Shown here in pieces: positions 34,482 to 41,460 of a stretch of DNA of 64,000 nucleotides. Both the position numbers and the translations under genes were made by a program. Each line of letters opens with the position of its first letter. The first letter of the stretch is position 1. A model generated the notes under the pieces. The model had not been told where the DNA came from. It saw only the letters and a list, made by a program, of their open reading frames with translations, and ran no database searches. The DNA lies in the NCBI GenBank assembly GCA_964398945.1, contig CAYNOT010000003.1:62001-126000 (forward strand), read 5' to 3'. The DNA is from JBGTGG01 sp964398945. GTDB lineage: Bacteria > Bacteroidota > Bacteroidia > Cytophagales > Cyclobacteriaceae.

Positions 34482-35003
34482 CTAGAACGTACGTTGAATT
34501 TCTTTTTTTAGTTCAATCATTGCATGATTGAGCGGATCAATGGTTTTTCCCATGTACACTTCGAAAATCTTTTTTGCCAAATCCAAACTCGTGGAATCCA
34601 TTCCCGTTTCGGAAGCCGCGTCATTAATGCACACCACTAAATCTTCTTTGGCATTTTTAATAAGTGCCCATACCTCCTCCGACATGTATACTTGCTGTGA
34701 AACATTATGGTTGTATTCGTTCCTGATTTCACCCAACAACATTTGATGAAAATCGCGGGCGGGCATTTGTACCGTGTTTAACCGCACCAACAAATTTTGT
34801 GGGGTAACGCGTTCCAAAAAAAGGGCCATCCGTTCATACGCCTGCAACCGGTTCGGCAATACGGTTTCAATGCTCCGTGCCCGAACTTCCAGTTTTTTCA
34901 TTTCAATTTCCCTGTTGATAAAAGACCGAACCATCAAAAAAACCGCATAGAGTACGATTGAGGCGGGAACAAGAATTTTAATAAATTCGATTACTGCATC
35001 CAT
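34482..35003 (-). CDS. Membrane-anchored helical protein of unknown function
   Basis: A 173-residue protein with one N-terminal transmembrane helix (about 9-28, VPASIVLYAVFLMVRSF) followed by a cytoplasmic helical domain. The text LQAYERMALFLERVTPQNLLVRLN and EYNHNVSQQVYMSEEVW is typical of a conserved, uncharacterised Bacteroidota family. No catalytic motif is visible. Divergent to the IscA-like gene with a 68-base gap between starts. Function unknown. Confidence 0.75.
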   Translation of the reverse strand: MDAVIEFIKILVPASIVLYAVFLMVRSFINREIEMKKLEVRARSIETVLPNRLQAYERMALFLERVTPQNLLVRLNTVQMPARDFHQMLLGEIRNEYNHNVSQQVYMSEEVWALIKNAKEDLVVCINDAASETGMDSTSLDLAKKIFEVYMGKTIDPLNHAMIELKKEIQRTF

Positions 35004-35037
35004 AGAAAAATAAGATCAATTGTGATGGAAATTTAGA

Positions 35038-35045
35038 TAATTTTG
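35038..35045 (+). promoter_or_regulatory. Candidate -7 element of the IscA-like gene
   Basis: TAATTTTG matches TAnnTTTG and lies 26 bases before the ATG at 35072. No clear -33 element is seen at the normal distance. Confidence 0.4.
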
Positions 35046-35071
35046 CAAGACTAAACGACACTCCGTGTAAG

Positions 35072-35377
35072 ATGTTTGATAAAATTCAACCCGTCACCAT
35101 TTCCGAAAAAGCGGTAATTGAAATCCGGAAAATAATGGATACAAAAAATATCCCTTCCGATTACGGGTTGCGTGTGGGAATCCGCGGTGGTGGTTGTGGT
35201 GGCGCTGCCATGATGATCGGGTTCGACAAGAAAAAAGATTCAGATATTGAATATCTGATCAATGATATTCCGGTATATGTCGATAAAAAGCACACGATGT
35301 ATGTAATCGGAAAAGAAGTTGATTTCTATGAAGGGGCCGATGCCCGCGGGTTTACGTTTGTGGATACGAAGAAGTGA
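35072..35377 (+). CDS. IscA/HesB-like protein lacking the C-terminal cysteines
   Basis: A 101-residue protein of the HesB/IscA fold: ISEKAVIEIRKIM, LRVGIRGGGCGG and the middle segment DIPVYVDKKHTMY. A-type carriers bind Fe-S clusters with one central Cys and a C-terminal Cys-x-Cys. Here the central residue is Cys42, but the C-terminus reads ADARGFTFVD with no cysteine. It therefore cannot hold a cluster in the usual way; it may bind iron or be a scaffold partner. A decayed copy of its 3' end lies downstream at 35531-35640. Confidence 0.82.
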   Translation: MFDKIQPVTISEKAVIEIRKIMDTKNIPSDYGLRVGIRGGGCGGAAMMIGFDKKKDSDIEYLINDIPVYVDKKHTMYVIGKEVDFYEGADARGFTFVDTKK

Positions 35378-35410
35378 TTTTTCACACAAAGCGCGTTAAG
35401 ATTTTCGCAA

Positions 35411-35524
35411 AGATTCATCGGTCCCCGATATCCGGGGCAAGCTGTTCCCTGCCCGAATGGCAGGCAGGCTCCCTCTGAATGACGGAGCTTGTCGTCACTC
35501 AGAGCGTTAGCGAAGAGTCTTTGG
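35411..35524. repeat. Intergenic repeat copy 1
   Basis: First of three diverged copies in a 702-base gap. It contains the near-palindrome CCCCGATATCCGGGG (35423-35437), CTGAATGACG, and the right end TCACTCAGAGCGTTAGCGAA (starting near 35494). The left AGATTCATCG and right CGAAGAGTCT are imperfect inverted ends. Confidence 0.75.
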
Positions 35525-35530
35525 ACTCAA

Positions 35531-35640
35531 CATCGGCTAAAAGGATTCGGACATCGAATGCATAATCAATGGCATCCCTGGTGTATGTTGAAGAAATAAT
35601 TTTTAGCGCAAAGCACGCCATGGTTTTCGCTAAGGCCGGA
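35531..35640 (+). pseudogene. Decayed partial copy of the IscA-like gene 3' end
   Basis: Bases 35543-35590 translate as KDSDIECIINGIP, against KDSDIEYLINDIP in the intact gene. The copy then jumps to a match of the gene's last codons and of the sequence past its stop (TTTTTAGCGCAAAGCACG here, TTTTTCACACAAAGCGCG there). It lacks a start and has lost about 90 bases. It is a duplication remnant. Confidence 0.65.
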
Positions 35641-35703
35641 TAAGCGGGAAATCAAAAACCGTCAATTTATTATCCACTAAAAAGTCGATTTTATAAAGAC
35701 ACC

Positions 35704-35786
35704 TGATGCAGGGATTCTTCGGTCGTTCCTCCCTCTGAATGACGCTCCCTGATCGTCACTCAGAGCGTTAGCGAAGAGTCTGTGGG
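35704..35786. repeat. Intergenic repeat copy 2
   Basis: Second copy: left end GCAGGGATTCTTCGG, CTGAATGACG, and right end GATCGTCACTCAGAGCGTTA followed by CGAAGAGTCTGTGGG. It lacks the CCCCGATATCC palindrome of copies 1 and 3. Confidence 0.75.
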
Positions 35787-35850
35787 AATAAGTAACTACC
35801 TACTCTTACTCAATCGAACAGAAGCACTTTCACATTTCCCACCTATATAG
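35783..35850 (-). pseudogene. Decayed copy of the folB 3' end
   Basis: Bases 35783-35850 align closely with 36070-36136, the last codons of folB plus the joint with its flanking repeat. Shared strings include CTACCTACTCTTACT and AATCGAACAGAAGC. Only the gene's end is present. Confidence 0.7.
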
Positions 35851-35984
35851 GGGTAAGTAAGAAATAACTTTTCTCGCAGAGATCGCAAAGAAGACGCAAA
35901 GTACACAAAGCTTTTGCGGGTTTTGCGTGAAACTTGGCGGGCTTTGCGTGAAGGAAATTTTCTAAATCAAATTGTTGGTAGATT

Positions 35985-36075
35985 CCACACAGGGATTCTT
36001 CGGCCCCCGATATCCGGGGCTGAATGACGCGCCATGATCGTCACTCAGAGCGTTAGCGAAGAGTCTGTGGGAATA
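35985..36075. repeat. Intergenic repeat copy 3
   Basis: Third copy, with left end CACAGGGATTCTTCGG, the near-palindrome CCCCGATATCCGGGG, and the right end shared with copy 2. It runs up to the folB stop at 36080. Between copies 2 and 3 is a GCAAAG-rich stretch (about 35875-35955). Confidence 0.75.
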
Positions 36076-36079
36076 AGAA

Positions 36080-36439
36080 CTACCTACTCTTACTTAATCG
36101 AACAGAAGCCCGTTCACATTTTCCACCAATAGGTGGATTGAGTTTTGAAATCTTCAGTTCCACAAACAAGACCGCGGGCAGTTCACGAAACACATCTTCA
36201 ACAATTTTTCCCGCCACAGTTTCCAACAACTTGGAAGGTTGCTCCATCTCATCTTTTACAATACGATACAGGATTTCATAATCAACGGTTCCGTGAATAT
36301 CATCTTGCCGGGCACCGGCAGAGAAATCCGTATCCACGTGGATGTCTACTTCAAACTTATTTCCTGATTCACGTTCATGGGCATACACCCCGTGGAAGGC
36401 ATGGAACTCCAGGCCTTCAAGCGATACCCTTCCGGTCAT
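36080..36439 (-). CDS. folB: Dihydroneopterin aldolase
   Basis: A 119-residue enzyme of folate synthesis that splits dihydroneopterin to hydroxymethyldihydropterin. Motifs: VSLEGLEFHAFHGVYAHE at the start, DIHGTVDYEILYRIV, SKLLETVAGKIVEDVF, and KLNPPIGGKCERASV near the end, which carries the catalytic lysine region. It overlaps the DivIVA-domain gene by 4 bases (ATGA). Its 3' end is also found, decayed, at 35783-35850. Confidence 0.93.
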   Translation of the reverse strand: MTGRVSLEGLEFHAFHGVYAHERESGNKFEVDIHVDTDFSAGARQDDIHGTVDYEILYRIVKDEMEQPSKLLETVAGKIVEDVFRELPAVLFVELKISKLNPPIGGKCERASVRLSKSR

Positions 36440-37182
36440 CCAATTTCATCAAAAAAAGATTTGACAACTTTTTTCTCCGTAACCTGAACTTCAAGTTCGC
36501 GATGTGCAATTATATGGGCGGTCCCCTTTTCCTCTACAGCCTCATCCGGTTTCACTTCCATTGTAGGTGTGCTCTCCTCCTGTTTGCTGTATTCAATATT
36601 TGGAAAAATAGTCTTCTTCACTTCAAGCTTCGCAACATTCAAATGTGCATCGGCATTGAATTCTTTGGCCGCCAGTTTTGCACGATCAACTTTATCCATC
36701 ACCTCAGATGCCATTCTTTTCAGCTCAGACAACATATCATCACGCGTAGTTTCAAGTCGTTTGTAGTTATCCACGAGTGATTTCAGCCGGTCCTCCATTT
36801 CTGCAAGAATATGGCGTGCACGTGCTTCCGATTCTTCAATCGTATTCCGTGCCTTTATCTTCGCCTCACTGATCATGCCGTCCGCTTTAAACTGCGACTC
36901 TTTCAAATGGAGGGTTGCCGTCTGGCGCGCTTGTTCAATTACATTTGCACCGGTATCTTCGGCTGTTTTTAAGGTTTTATAAAGGGAACTTTCAACTTCA
37001 CGAAGTTTGGCAACCTCACGTTCGGAGGCATCCATCTTTATCCGGAGTTCCTTATTTTCATCTTGTATCCGCTCCCATTCTTGCGAGAGCGTTAAAAGAA
37101 AAGCATTTACTTCTTCAGTATCATAGCCTCGAAAATGTTTCTCGAAACTTTTTTGTCGGATTTCAAGAGGTGTTACACGCAT
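36436..37182 (-). CDS. DivIVA domain-containing protein
   Basis: A 248-residue protein with the N-terminal DivIVA signature (MRVTPLEIRQKSFEKHFRGY, then DTEEVNAFL), followed by a long coiled coil (about 30-170) and an acidic C-terminal part. In Gram-positive bacteria DivIVA binds curved membrane and positions division or growth machinery; in Bacteroidota its task is unknown. It lacks a transmembrane segment. Overlaps folB by 4 bases and lies 12 bases after the WD40 gene, so all three are probably one operon. Confidence 0.88.
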   Translation of the reverse strand: MRVTPLEIRQKSFEKHFRGYDTEEVNAFLLTLSQEWERIQDENKELRIKMDASEREVAKLREVESSLYKTLKTAEDTGANVIEQARQTATLHLKESQFKADGMISEAKIKARNTIEESEARARHILAEMEDRLKSLVDNYKRLETTRDDMLSELKRMASEVMDKVDRAKLAAKEFNADAHLNVAKLEVKKTIFPNIEYSKQEESTPTMEVKPDEAVEEKGTAHIIAHRELEVQVTEKKVVKSFFDEIG

Positions 37183-37194
37183 TGTTTCTAAAGT

Positions 37195-38106
37195 TTAAAA
37201 AATGATATTCCAAATTGATATCGTTCGATCATCGCTGGCACTCACCAGTTGATCACTAAAATTAGTCCAAAGTAGTTTGTTCACGGAAGTACCATGGCCG
37301 GCATGCCTGGATTTGTCGATTACTTTTAAAAGTTGAAATCCTTCCGCATCCCAAACCTTAATGGACTTATCCATGCTACAAGTTACAAAATGTTTGCCAT
37401 CCGGGCTAAAATCAAGGTGATTAATAGCATACATATGCGCCACAACCTCAGTTTGTTGCGCATATCGGGCGCCTACATTCCAGGCTTTCAGGCGTGCATC
37501 GCGCGAGGTACTCAACAAGAATTTAAAGTCGGGGGAATACCGCACGGAGAATACCGAATTATCGTGGGCATTCCATTCATATTTCAATTCAAGCGTTTCA
37601 ATATCAAAAATACGAATCCAGTTATCGCTATACCCAACCGCCAATTCCATTCTCTTCGGATTCAAAGCAAGTGTCCGTGCGCTTTTATCCGATCGTTTTG
37701 TTGAGTTGACAATACCAAGACGTTCATTGTTGATCGCATAAACTGTTCCATCGGCAGTGGCCACAAAAATGAAATCCAAAAAAGAGGTAATATCAAATAT
37801 CGCAGCCGTGGTGAATTTCAGCGAACCCGTTTCAACCTTATTCTTCCAGTCGATAACATGGATACCTTCATAATTATGGCCAATAATCAGTTGATGGGTT
37901 TTCGGATGATGATGAAGTGCATATACTGAATTTTGAAGTTTGGCAACCAGTTTCCCTTCTGTTGGATCATTCAAATCCCACAAAACAACCATACCGTCAC
38001 CAGCACCGGAGAAAAACTTGCCCGGCACATCCGCAGCTTGCAGTGTATATACACAGTCGTTATGTCCTAAAAGTGTATGTAGCTTTGTGACTTGTGGAGT
38101 TGCCAT
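37195..38106 (-). CDS. WD40 repeat protein
   Basis: A 303-residue soluble beta-propeller made of WD40 repeats. Repeat ends such as GDGMVVLWDL, DNWIRIFDI, SRDARLKAWNV, DKSIKVWDA and DDRTISIWNI are plain, and about seven blades fit the length. Such propellers scaffold protein complexes; no partner can be named. No signal peptide, so it is cytoplasmic. Upstream gene of a probable operon with the DivIVA protein and folB. Divergent to the phosphopantetheinyl transferase gene. Confidence 0.88.
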   Translation of the reverse strand: MATPQVTKLHTLLGHNDCVYTLQAADVPGKFFSGAGDGMVVLWDLNDPTEGKLVAKLQNSVYALHHHPKTHQLIIGHNYEGIHVIDWKNKVETGSLKFTTAAIFDITSFLDFIFVATADGTVYAINNERLGIVNSTKRSDKSARTLALNPKRMELAVGYSDNWIRIFDIETLELKYEWNAHDNSVFSVRYSPDFKFLLSTSRDARLKAWNVGARYAQQTEVVAHMYAINHLDFSPDGKHFVTCSMDKSIKVWDAEGFQLLKVIDKSRHAGHGTSVNKLLWTNFSDQLVSASDDRTISIWNIIF

Positions 38107-38125
38107 AGTACCTTAACCAACCGAA

Positions 38126-38142
38126 TGTGCACGTATTGCACA
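38126..38142. promoter_or_regulatory. Inverted repeat between divergent genes
   Basis: TGTGCA and TGCACA, separated by CGTAT, form a perfect 6-bp inverted repeat 20 bases upstream of the WD40 gene start and 50 bases from the opposite gene. It is a possible operator; no matching regulator is known here. Confidence 0.3.
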
Positions 38143-38191
38143 ACTATTGAAAAATTTTAGCAAAATTGGAACATTAACAACGATTTAACCA

Positions 38192-38815
38192 ATGCCAGTC
38201 GAAAAAATAGTACGAGATACAAACCGATCGTGGGGGTTGTGGTTAATCCGGGAAAACGAAAAAGCACTTCAGGAACAACTTGGAAATCTTTATCAGGTTC
38301 CGGCTACATTCACACACCTGAACAAACGATTGGAATGGCTGGCGGGGAGATTGTTGATCCGTGAACTTCTGCAATCCGTAAATCTCCAATTCAATGGGAT
38401 TGTCAAGGATGAATACGGCAAACCGTTTCTGAAAAATCTGCCGCACCATATCTCGCTAAGCCATTCCTATCCGTATGTTGCTGCGATTATCGATTCGGAA
38501 AAAACGGTGGGAATTGACCTGGAACAACCAAAGGAAAAACTCTTGCGGATTGCCCCCCGCATTTTGGCCAAGGACGAATTGGCCGATGCCGGAGACAATA
38601 TGACCAAGCATTGTGTGTACTGGTGCGCCAAAGAGGCGCTGATCAAAGTGTATGGAAAAAAAGACCTGATCTTTGCGGAAAACCTGCTAATACGCCCTTT
38701 CACGCTCGAAAAGGAAGGAAATATTACTGGCAGAATAATTGTCGGGAACACGGAGACAACAATACCTTTACAGTATAAAATATTTAAGGATTTTGTTGTT
38801 GCCTTTAACCAATAA
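38192..38815 (+). CDS. 4'-phosphopantetheinyl transferase superfamily protein
   Basis: A 207-residue Sfp-type transferase that loads coenzyme A's phosphopantetheine arm onto acyl or peptidyl carrier proteins. The family signature is intact: ISLSHSYPYVAAII, then VGIDLEQPKE, and WCAKEALIKVYGKKDL, the last two holding the Mg ligands. The only carrier-protein modifier in view; no polyketide or peptide synthetase is nearby, so a role in fatty acid synthesis is likely. The next gene starts 4 bases after its stop. Confidence 0.92.
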   Translation: MPVEKIVRDTNRSWGLWLIRENEKALQEQLGNLYQVPATFTHLNKRLEWLAGRLLIRELLQSVNLQFNGIVKDEYGKPFLKNLPHHISLSHSYPYVAAIIDSEKTVGIDLEQPKEKLLRIAPRILAKDELADAGDNMTKHCVYWCAKEALIKVYGKKDLIFAENLLIRPFTLEKEGNITGRIIVGNTETTIPLQYKIFKDFVVAFNQ

Positions 38816-38819
38816 GAAA

Positions 38820-39377
38820 ATGAGAAACCTATTAATCGTATTGCTTGCAGTTTTAGCGTTCAATGTATCGGCACAGGTAACTGATTTTACACTGACGAAT
38901 GTCATGAATGGGAAAACGGTTTCACTGGCTGATTACAAAAACAGCAAAGGTGTGGTGGTTATTTTCATCGGGCATTCTTGCCCTTACGATAGTTATTATA
39001 CCGGACGGATCAATGCATTGATCAATGCCTACAATTCGAAAACACCGGTGTTGCTGGTCAATGCACACCCGAAAGAAACGGCCGAGCAAATGAGTGTGTA
39101 TGGCAAAGCACAAAATTTTTCCGTTCCATATCTGGCCGATAAAGATCAGCTCGCCATGGCAAGTTTAGGCGCTGAAAAAAGCCCGAGTGTTTTCCTGTTA
39201 AAAAACGAAGGCGGAAAATGGAGCAAAGTGTATGAAGGTGCGATTGATGATAATCCACAAGTAGAAGCACAAGTAAAAGAGCAGTATTTAAAAAATGCAA
39301 TTGAATCGCTTTTGAATGGAAGTGCGATTGCTCAAAAATCTATCCGTCCGGTAGGGTGTTCGATTAGGGGGAAGTAG
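38820..39377 (+). CDS. Exported redoxin (peroxiredoxin/thioredoxin-like) protein
   Basis: A 185-residue protein with a signal peptide (about 1-20, LLIVLLAVLAFNVSAQ) and a thioredoxin-like fold of the AhpC/TSA type. The motif IGHSCPYDSYY has one active cysteine (no CxxC), like the redoxin group that begins with HCPY. Residues VYGKAQNFSVPYLADKDQLA and PSVFLLKN fit the fold. It probably acts as a periplasmic thiol peroxidase or sensor. Later Cys in VGCSIRG may act as a partner. The ATG at 38820 gives the expected signal peptide. Confidence 0.83.
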   Translation: MRNLLIVLLAVLAFNVSAQVTDFTLTNVMNGKTVSLADYKNSKGVVVIFIGHSCPYDSYYTGRINALINAYNSKTPVLLVNAHPKETAEQMSVYGKAQNFSVPYLADKDQLAMASLGAEKSPSVFLLKNEGGKWSKVYEGAIDDNPQVEAQVKEQYLKNAIESLLNGSAIAQKSIRPVGCSIRGK

Positions 39378-39436
39378 TCAGGAGTGAATTGAATGTCTTA
39401 ATTAATGGTAATTACACTGGGTCTGCGTAGCAAAAA

Positions 39437-40000
39437 TCAAATAAGTGAGTGCAAATAATTTGCTGAGTTTACCAATCCCCTATTCCGCAAAATATCCAAC
39501 AGCTCATACTCATCAAGGCTTGGATTTACTCTATGAGCAACCATAGTCATAAACGCTTCTTTAGCCACTTCTGTATTTAAATCAATCGTATCTGTAATAA
39601 AGTCATCCGCACTTTTAGCATATAGGCCAAACTTTGATAAATACTTGTCATCAAAATCTTTCAAATTATTTGTAACAATCAGATTTGCATCGGATTTAAT
39701 CGCTGCCGCTAATACATGACGATCCTTTTTATCAGGTAGTGATAATGTCATAATAAGTTCTTCGTAGTTATTAACCATAGCATCTGGAAAGGCTGCATTT
39801 ATTCGCTCAATTTGTTTCTTAGCCTTCTCATCTGACATCCCCTTTTCAATCATTACTTTTAACAATTCATCAAATATGTTTTGACTCCATTTTGGTCTAT
39901 ACAAATCAAAATGAGCAAACCAAAGCAACAAATCCCTAATATCAATCGGGTAGACTACACATGTATCAAGAACGCAAGTAAAACGGGTGCTATGAATCAT
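39437..40000 (-). CDS. PIN-domain protein, likely toxin of a toxin-antitoxin pair
   Basis: A 187-residue PIN-fold nuclease. The acidic residues are placed as in the family: Asp12 (VLDTCVV), Glu in IFDELLKVM, Asp-rich DKKDRHVLAAA and the TNNLKDFDD segment. PIN toxins cut RNA. Its ATG overlaps the end of the upstream HTH gene by 11 bases, the order and overlap typical of type II toxin-antitoxin pairs (antitoxin first). The tract looks more AT-rich than its neighbours and has no orthologous-looking partners, so it may be acquired. The target is unknown. Confidence 0.8.
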   Translation of the reverse strand: MIHSTRFTCVLDTCVVYPIDIRDLLLWFAHFDLYRPKWSQNIFDELLKVMIEKGMSDEKAKKQIERINAAFPDAMVNNYEELIMTLSLPDKKDRHVLAAAIKSDANLIVTNNLKDFDDKYLSKFGLYAKSADDFITDTIDLNTEVAKEAFMTMVAHRVNPSLDEYELLDILRNRGLVNSANYLHSLI

Positions 40001-40445
40001 ACATCTTATGCTCTTCGTCTTGCCTCATCATTTCAATTAATAATTTTTTCTGTGAAGCCTTCATCGCTTTTTTATATTTCTGTAAGTCTTCAAATTTGAC
40101 CCTTCTATGTCTTCCAACATTTGTAAAAGGGATTACTCCATCTTCAAGTAATTTAACCAAATGAGGTCTTGAACAACCCAGAAAATCTGCTGCCGACTGG
40201 GTTGTAACTTCCATTGCTAACGGCACTATTGATATGGGCTTTCCTTGGGCCGTTACATGCAATATTCTAGATAAAAGTCTTAATGCTTGGATAGGTACCT
40301 TTATTCTTTCTCCAGTTTCTTCAATTTCAATTTCAGGATTTTTAGATGAAACTTGCTTAAGCACGGCTTCTAATGCATTGTATGATTCCAATGCAACTTG
40401 CTGTTCCTCCTTTGAGGGCTTTTTGATATCATCGATTGAATTCAT
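39990..40445 (-). CDS. Excisionase-type HTH protein, likely antitoxin
   Basis: A 151-residue protein with an N-terminal helical part and an HTH_17/MerR-like domain: TTQSAADFLGCSRPHLVKLLEDGVIPF, then VGRHRRVKFEDLQKYKK. The latter wing motif is typical of excisionase-fold DNA binders. It directly precedes and overlaps the PIN gene, so is the probable antitoxin and autoregulator. Direct repeats upstream at 40482 and 40570 are possible binding sites. Confidence 0.78.
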   Translation of the reverse strand: MNSIDDIKKPSKEEQQVALESYNALEAVLKQVSSKNPEIEIEETGERIKVPIQALRLLSRILHVTAQGKPISIVPLAMEVTTQSAADFLGCSRPHLVKLLEDGVIPFTNVGRHRRVKFEDLQKYKKAMKASQKKLLIEMMRQDEEHKMYDS

Positions 40446-40470
40446 AGTGTTTAAAATTTGGTTTAAAACT

Positions 40471-40583
40471 AAATATTTAAACGAAATAAACGAAACTGTA
40501 GTTTGATGAAGTTATTCATAAAAAGCGTTAAATAGCTATTATTCAAATATTTAAGTTATAAAAATTATTCGAAATAAACGAAA
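40471..40583. promoter_or_regulatory. Direct repeats upstream of the HTH-PIN pair
   Basis: CGAAATAAACGAAA occurs exactly at 40482-40495 and 40570-40583, 88 bases apart. AAATATTTAA occurs exactly at 40471-40480 and 40545-40554. The arrangement in an AT-rich region before an HTH-PIN pair suggests an autoregulatory operator. Confidence 0.5.
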
Positions 40584-40605
40584 TACAATTTATAGATCGA
40601 TAAAC

Positions 40606-41460
40606 TCAAACCCCCAATTCACTAATATCCGCGATAATCAACAAAAGTTCTTTCACCTCTTCTGCTTTTGCATGGTCCCCGATCTTATCGAAGGCAGTAA
40701 TCATGTTTCTGAAAACCCTGCGGATAATTTCAAGGTTTGAGCACGGTTCAAAGAAAGATTTTTGTGGGTTCAGGTGCAGTTCGCCAACGTAGTTCTCAAT
40801 ATCCTGGCGTGAAAAAATCAACCCACGGTTGAATGTATTGATATAAAACGGAGTCTGCTTATCGTCTTTGTAAATCAGGATAAAAAGGTTGGGAAGGTTT
40901 ACGCCATATACCGGGAGCTTGAGCTTCTGTGCTACCAGCATGTAAATCACGCCCAGTGAAATGGGGTTGCCTTTTTTCGTTTCCAGCACCACATTGATCA
41001 ATGAATTTCCCGGGGAATGAAAATGCTTGGTATTGGCGCCAAACTTAAGCTTGTTAAAAAACACACTGTTGATCAGCTTGATCTGGTCGAACTGAATCAA
41101 ATCCGGTTTAAACTCCAACCACGTTTCGTAATAAACCTGCTCCAGGTCTTGCTTGAGTTTCAACAACTCCAGGTCCGGATATTGATAGCTGGCGGCCAGC
41201 CACATCCCCGTCAACAGGTCGTGGTCTTTCGTGTTGTACCATTCTGTCAATCTTTCTTTCAACAGTTGGTATTGCAGCGCATGCACCAATTCTTCAATTC
41301 GATATTGCACCAATGGGTCGAGGCTGGATTCCCACTCCACTTCAAGAATGGGGATGACGCCAGTGCCCAGCGAAAGGATTTTTTGTTCTACGTGCGTGAT
41401 GATCTGTTCATCTTCATCATCAAGTAGCGAGACCAGCGCTTTGATTTCACTATTGTTCAT
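40606..41460 (-). CDS. SirB1/transglutaminase-like protein
   Basis: A 284-residue protein with an N-terminal helical repeat-like part (about 1-110) and the Transglut_core2 domain: SPGNSLINVVLETKKGNPISLGVIYMLV, a motif with the family's glycine-proline-isoleucine core, and LPVYGVNLPNLFIL. The classical Cys of the triad is not obvious, so activity is unsure. Overlaps the carboxylase gene by one base (stop/start) and is its downstream partner in the transcript. Confidence 0.83.
   Translation of the reverse strand: MNNSEIKALVSLLDDEDEQIITHVEQKILSLGTGVIPILEVEWESSLDPLVQYRIEELVHALQYQLLKERLTEWYNTKDHDLLTGMWLAASYQYPDLELLKLKQDLEQVYYETWLEFKPDLIQFDQIKLINSVFFNKLKFGANTKHFHSPGNSLINVVLETKKGNPISLGVIYMLVAQKLKLPVYGVNLPNLFILIYKDDKQTPFYINTFNRGLIFSRQDIENYVGELHLNPQKSFFEPCSNLEIIRRVFRNMITAFDKIGDHAKAEEVKELLLIIADISELGV

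Noticed and set aside
35411..36075. Three spaced repeats as a possible CRISPR array.
   Set aside because: Copies are diverged, 80-110 bases long, about 280 bases apart, and the spacers are decayed gene ends. No cas genes are near.
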